A DNA stretch of 64,000 bases from Rudaea sp. 3F27F6 (lineage in GTDB: Bacteria > Pseudomonadota > Gammaproteobacteria > Xanthomonadales > Rhodanobacteraceae): assembly GCF_005503555.1 (NCBI RefSeq), contig NZ_SCNG01000002.1, positions 62,001 through 126,000 on the forward strand, in the 5' to 3' direction. The translations under genes and the position numbers were made by a program. The notes beneath the pieces were generated by a model. It saw nothing but the letters and a program-made list of their open reading frames with translations. It searched no databases and was not told the origin of the DNA. Shown here piece by piece: positions 61,284-64,000 of the stretch. Numbering within the stretch: the stretch's first letter is position 1; each line of letters opens with the position of its first letter.

Positions 61284-62888
61284 TCAGCCGGCCGCGGCGA
61301 GAATCAAATCCGCGGCCTTCTCGGCGACCATGATCGTCGGCGCGTTGGTGTTGCCGGAAGGAATGCTCGGCATGATCGACGCATCGACGACGCGTAGACT
61401 TTCCACTCCATGCACCCTGAGTTGCGCATCGACGACTGCCAGCGCATCGGCGCCCATGCGGCAGGTTCCGACCGGGTGATAGATCGGGCCCGCGGTGCGG
61501 CGCACGAAATCGTCCCAGCCGGTGCGATCGGCTGCTTCGGGAACCGCGGCGCAAAGACCGCGATAGTCGCCGGAGAATGCCGCGGACTGCAGAATGCGCA
61601 CCGCGGTTCGGCAGCCATCGGCCAAGCGCGTCACGTCGTCGGGATGCTCAAGCAAGCGCGACAGAATCAGCGGCGGCGCGGCAGGATCGAGCGAACTCAG
61701 CTCGACCCGGCTGCGGCTCAGCGGACGCGACAGATTCACCGCAAGCGACACCGCCGAACGTTTGCTCAAGCTCGGCGCACCGTCGACAAAGGTATAGCCG
61801 AGCGGAATAAAGTGCAGTTGTATATCGGGCGGTGCGTCGTCGCCGCGCGTGTTGAAAAATGCGACCGCGTGCGACGTCGGCGAACTCAACGGACCTTTGC
61901 CGCGCAGCAGCCAGTCGAGGCCGTGCAATACCGCCCACCACGGCTTTGCCGCGTCGTTGTACGTGCGCTGCGATACATAGCACGAGACGAAAACGCCCGG
62001 ATGCTCCTGCAGATTGGCGCCGACGCCCGGCAGCGCATGCCGCAGCGGCACGCCGTGGCGGCGCAGTTGCGCTTCATCGCCGATGCCCGAGCGCAGCAGG
62101 ATCAGCGGCGAGGCTAGCGCGCCCGCGCAGAGCAGAACTTCGCGGCGCGCCGAATAGGTCCGGCTTGCGCCCTCGTGAACCACCTGCACGCCCGTTGCGC
62201 GATCGCCGTCGAACACGATCTTGTCGACATGCGCCGCCGTCGCGACTGTGAGGTTGGCGCGCGATCGCGCCGAATGCAGATAGGCGCGCGCCGTGCTGTG
62301 GCGCGAACCGTTCTTGACCGTTCCCTGATTCGGCCCGACGCCGGCCTGGCGCTCGCCGTTGACGTCGGCGTTGAACGGAATGCCGACTTCCTGCCCGGCG
62401 GCGATGAAATTTTTCACCAGAAGATGCGGCGAAGGAACGTCCTGCACAGCCAGCAAGCCTTGCGCACCGTGATAGGCATTCTCGCCGCGGCTATTGTTTT
62501 CGGCGCGGCGAAAATACGGCAGCACGTCGGCATAGCTCCAGCCCGTATTGCCGAGCGCCGCCCAATGGTCGTAGTCCTCGCGCTGGCCGCGAATGTAGAT
62601 CATGCCGTTGATCGAACTGCTGCCGCCGAGCACCTTGCCGCGCGGCCACGGATGCGTGCGATTGTTCAAGGTCGGATCGGGCTGCGACCAATAACACCAG
62701 TCGTAGCGCGGATTGCCGAACGTCGCCGCCTGCCCGGCCGGCACGCGGAACAGCGGCGAGCGGTCGGCCGGCCCCGCTTCGAGCAGCAAGACGCTGTGGC
62801 GTCCATTTGCCGACAAACGATTCGCCAGCACACAACCGGCGGTGCCGCCGCCGACAATGATGTAGTCCCAACTCGCGTCGTCACTCAT
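61284..62888 (-). CDS. GMC-family FAD alcohol dehydrogenase/oxidase
   Basis: 534 residues; the ATG at 62888 overlaps the end of the transporter gene by 8 bases. FAD-binding [18 protein letters not shown] lies near 10, and the GMC signatures are [20 protein letters not shown] near 83-102 and [15 protein letters not shown] near 250. The catalytic His pair is in HPVGTCRMG and NTNAPTIM. Such enzymes oxidise primary alcohols or sugars, passing electrons to O2 or a carrier. No signal peptide is visible. It is coupled to the MFS symporter upstream, so its substrate is probably what that transporter imports. Confidence 0.92.
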   Translation of the reverse strand: MSDDASWDYIIVGGGTAGCVLANRLSANGRHSVLLLEAGPADRSPLFRVPAGQAATFGNPRYDWCYWSQPDPTLNNRTHPWPRGKVLGGSSSINGMIYIRGQREDYDHWAALGNTGWSYADVLPYFRRAENNSRGENAYHGAQGLLAVQDVPSPHLLVKNFIAAGQEVGIPFNADVNGERQAGVGPNQGTVKNGSRHSTARAYLHSARSRANLTVATAAHVDKIVFDGDRATGVQVVHEGASRTYSARREVLLCAGALASPLILLRSGIGDEAQLRRHGVPLRHALPGVGANLQEHPGVFVSCYVSQRTYNDAAKPWWAVLHGLDWLLRGKGPLSSPTSHAVAFFNTRGDDAPPDIQLHFIPLGYTFVDGAPSLSKRSAVSLAVNLSRPLSRSRVELSSLDPAAPPLILSRLLEHPDDVTRLADGCRTAVRILQSAAFSGDYRGLCAAVPEAADRTGWDDFVRRTAGPIYHPVGTCRMGADALAVVDAQLRVHGVESLRVVDASIMPSIPSGNTNAPTIMVAEKAADLILAAAG

Positions 62889-64000
62889 TGGCGGCAGAAA
62901 AAACAGGTCCGCTGCCGGCTTCGGCATTCTGCGTTGTTGCCACCTTTTCATCCGGAGTTCTTCGCCGGCTTCGATCCTGCAATCGGCGCTGCAAAAGTGC
63001 GCTCTCGCGGCGGCCCAGAGGGAAATTCCACAGCAGGGCTATCGCCGGCAAGCACATCAGCGCGGGCAGAAATAGACCGACCATATGCAAGGTGCGGATA
63101 TCGTCCGGGCCATGCTGCGCATTCGGCTGATAACCGAGCCAGCCGAGCAGAGGCAGGCCGATGCCGACGCCGATCGCGATGCCCATCTTCGCGACGAAAT
63201 TGAGCACCGCCATGTATTGGCCCGCGCGGCTTTCGCCGGTGCGCAGCATGTCGAGATCTACCGTATCGGCGACGATCGCCGATGGCAGCAACAAGCTCGC
63301 GGCCACCGCCGGCCCGAGCACGACGAAAGGCAGCACGCCCTGCCAGAGCACGCCCGGCTGCACGAAAGCCATACCGAGCAGCGCGAGCGACGTGCCGCCG
63401 ATGCCGAGACACAAGGCGCGATGCTTGCCGATGCGCGCGACCGCCATCATCAACAGCGGCACGCAAACGATGCCGGACAGATACTGGGTCACGACGAGAA
63501 GCAGAAAGCTGCCCGGCAAGTTCATGCCCACATCGATCAGGAAGACCACGCAGGCGTTGTAGATGCTGGTCGCGACGCCGCCGATCAGATAGGCCGCCAT
63601 CAAACGCAGGAACGGTTTGTTCGCCGCGACGGCGCGCAACGCGGCAAAGAACGACGTGTGCGTCTGCTCGATGCGGTTCTCGCCGACGCTTGCCGCAGCG
63701 AACAACACCGTCGTCGGCAACAGCACCAAGGCTGCGACGAGGACGACGGCGAGAATATTGTGAATCGAGCGCGCGCTTTCAGGCAGCACCAGCAACGGCA
63801 GCAGAACCGCGAGCACGATGCCGACCATGCCGGCGGCTTCGCGAAAACTCGTGATGCGGTTGCGGCCGAGATAGTTGTCCGACAGCTCCGCGCCCCAGGA
63901 CAGATACGGAATCTGCAGCATCGTCCACGCGCAGTAAAACACGAACACGCAGATCCACAGATGCGCGTAACCAGCGCCCGCGGGCGGATCGAGCAGGAAC
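62881..64000 (-). CDS. MFS_2/GPH-family glycoside symporter, C-terminal part (5' cut by window)
   Basis: At least 370 residues; the frame is open through the right edge ([17 protein letters not shown] precedes the first visible start codon). Several transmembrane helices are seen, with the family motif [19 protein letters not shown] and REAAG, the loop landmark of glycoside-pentoside-hexuronide:cation symporters. The C-terminus is charged ([15 protein letters not shown]). The expected substrate is a sugar or sugar derivative, in agreement with the coupled GMC oxidoreductase. The N-terminal helices and the start are not in view. Confidence 0.9.
   Translation of the reverse strand, partial: FLLDPPAGAGYAHLWICVFVFYCAWTMLQIPYLSWGAELSDNYLGRNRITSFREAAGMVGIVLAVLLPLLVLPESARSIHNILAVVLVAALVLLPTTVLFAAASVGENRIEQTHTSFFAALRAVAANKPFLRLMAAYLIGGVATSIYNACVVFLIDVGMNLPGSFLLLVVTQYLSGIVCVPLLMMAVARIGKHRALCLGIGGTSLALLGMAFVQPGVLWQGVLPFVVLGPAVAASLLLPSAIVADTVDLDMLRTGESRAGQYMAVLNFVAKMGIAIGVGIGLPLLGWLGYQPNAQHGPDDIRTLHMVGLFLPALMCLPAIALLWNFPLGRRESALLQRRLQDRSRRRTPDEKVATTQNAEAGSGPVFSAANE

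Noticed and set aside
1-64000. CRISPR arrays, tRNA/rRNA genes, phage or transposase genes
   Set aside because: No short regularly spaced repeats, cloverleaf-like sequences or recombinase motifs were seen in the window; the only regular repeats are the coding DUF11 units.

Overview
The window is GC-rich DNA in which nearly every gene has gammaproteobacterial, Xanthomonadales-like character. This rests on TonB-dependent receptors with a FecI/FecR pair, an S9 peptidase translationally coupled to a receptor, an IPTL-type C-terminal sorting tail on a DUF11 protein, and an HU protein with a lysine/alanine-rich tail. I assign no genus. No rRNA, tRNA, CRISPR array, prophage or insertion sequence was seen. 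Both ends cut a gene: an alpha-galactosidase on the left and an MFS symporter on the right.

Layout. 1-5.6 kb: end of a GH27 glycosidase, then a TonB receptor coupled to a secreted S9 peptidase. 5.6-12 kb: a remnant NTF2-like gene, a 1,453-residue surface protein with five 384-bp DUF11 repeats, and a serine hydrolase. 12-19 kb: ECF sigma factor, FecR, a STN-domain TonB receptor, a TlpA-like thioredoxin and a free-standing DsbD N-terminal domain. 19-24.2 kb: a large secreted lyase-like protein with a thrombospondin-like module, divergent from a 54-residue peptide gene, a strong terminator hairpin and an asparagine-synthetase-like enzyme. This last set looks like the A and C genes of a lasso-peptide system without a B gene. 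24.2-28 kb: SDR/AraC and AraC/GST pairs.

28-46.7 kb is an oxidase island. One minus-strand operon runs c-type heme protein, tyrosinase, LodA-like quinoprotein oxidase, a small unknown protein and a LodB-like flavoprotein. A second minus-strand group runs multicopper oxidase then Tat-exported flavin amine oxidase. Between them lie a flavin hydroxylase, a beta-helix protein and a two-component system. The two oxidase transcription units carry related upstream regions of about 230 bp with a near-identical hairpin core of about 50 bp, which suggests shared control.

47-64 kb is more ordinary: a BPL_N-domain protein, two small NTF2-like proteins, a LytS/LytTR pair, a saccharopine-dehydrogenase-like protein, an HTH protein beside the HU-like protein, two unrelated FAD oxidoreductases, two AraC regulators, and a carboxylesterase/GMC oxidoreductase/MFS group.

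The two best candidates for undescribed biology are the B-less lasso-like pair at 22.3-24.2 kb and the co-regulated tyrosinase/LodA/multicopper oxidase island. Protein families were recognised by eye from motifs; no database search was run.
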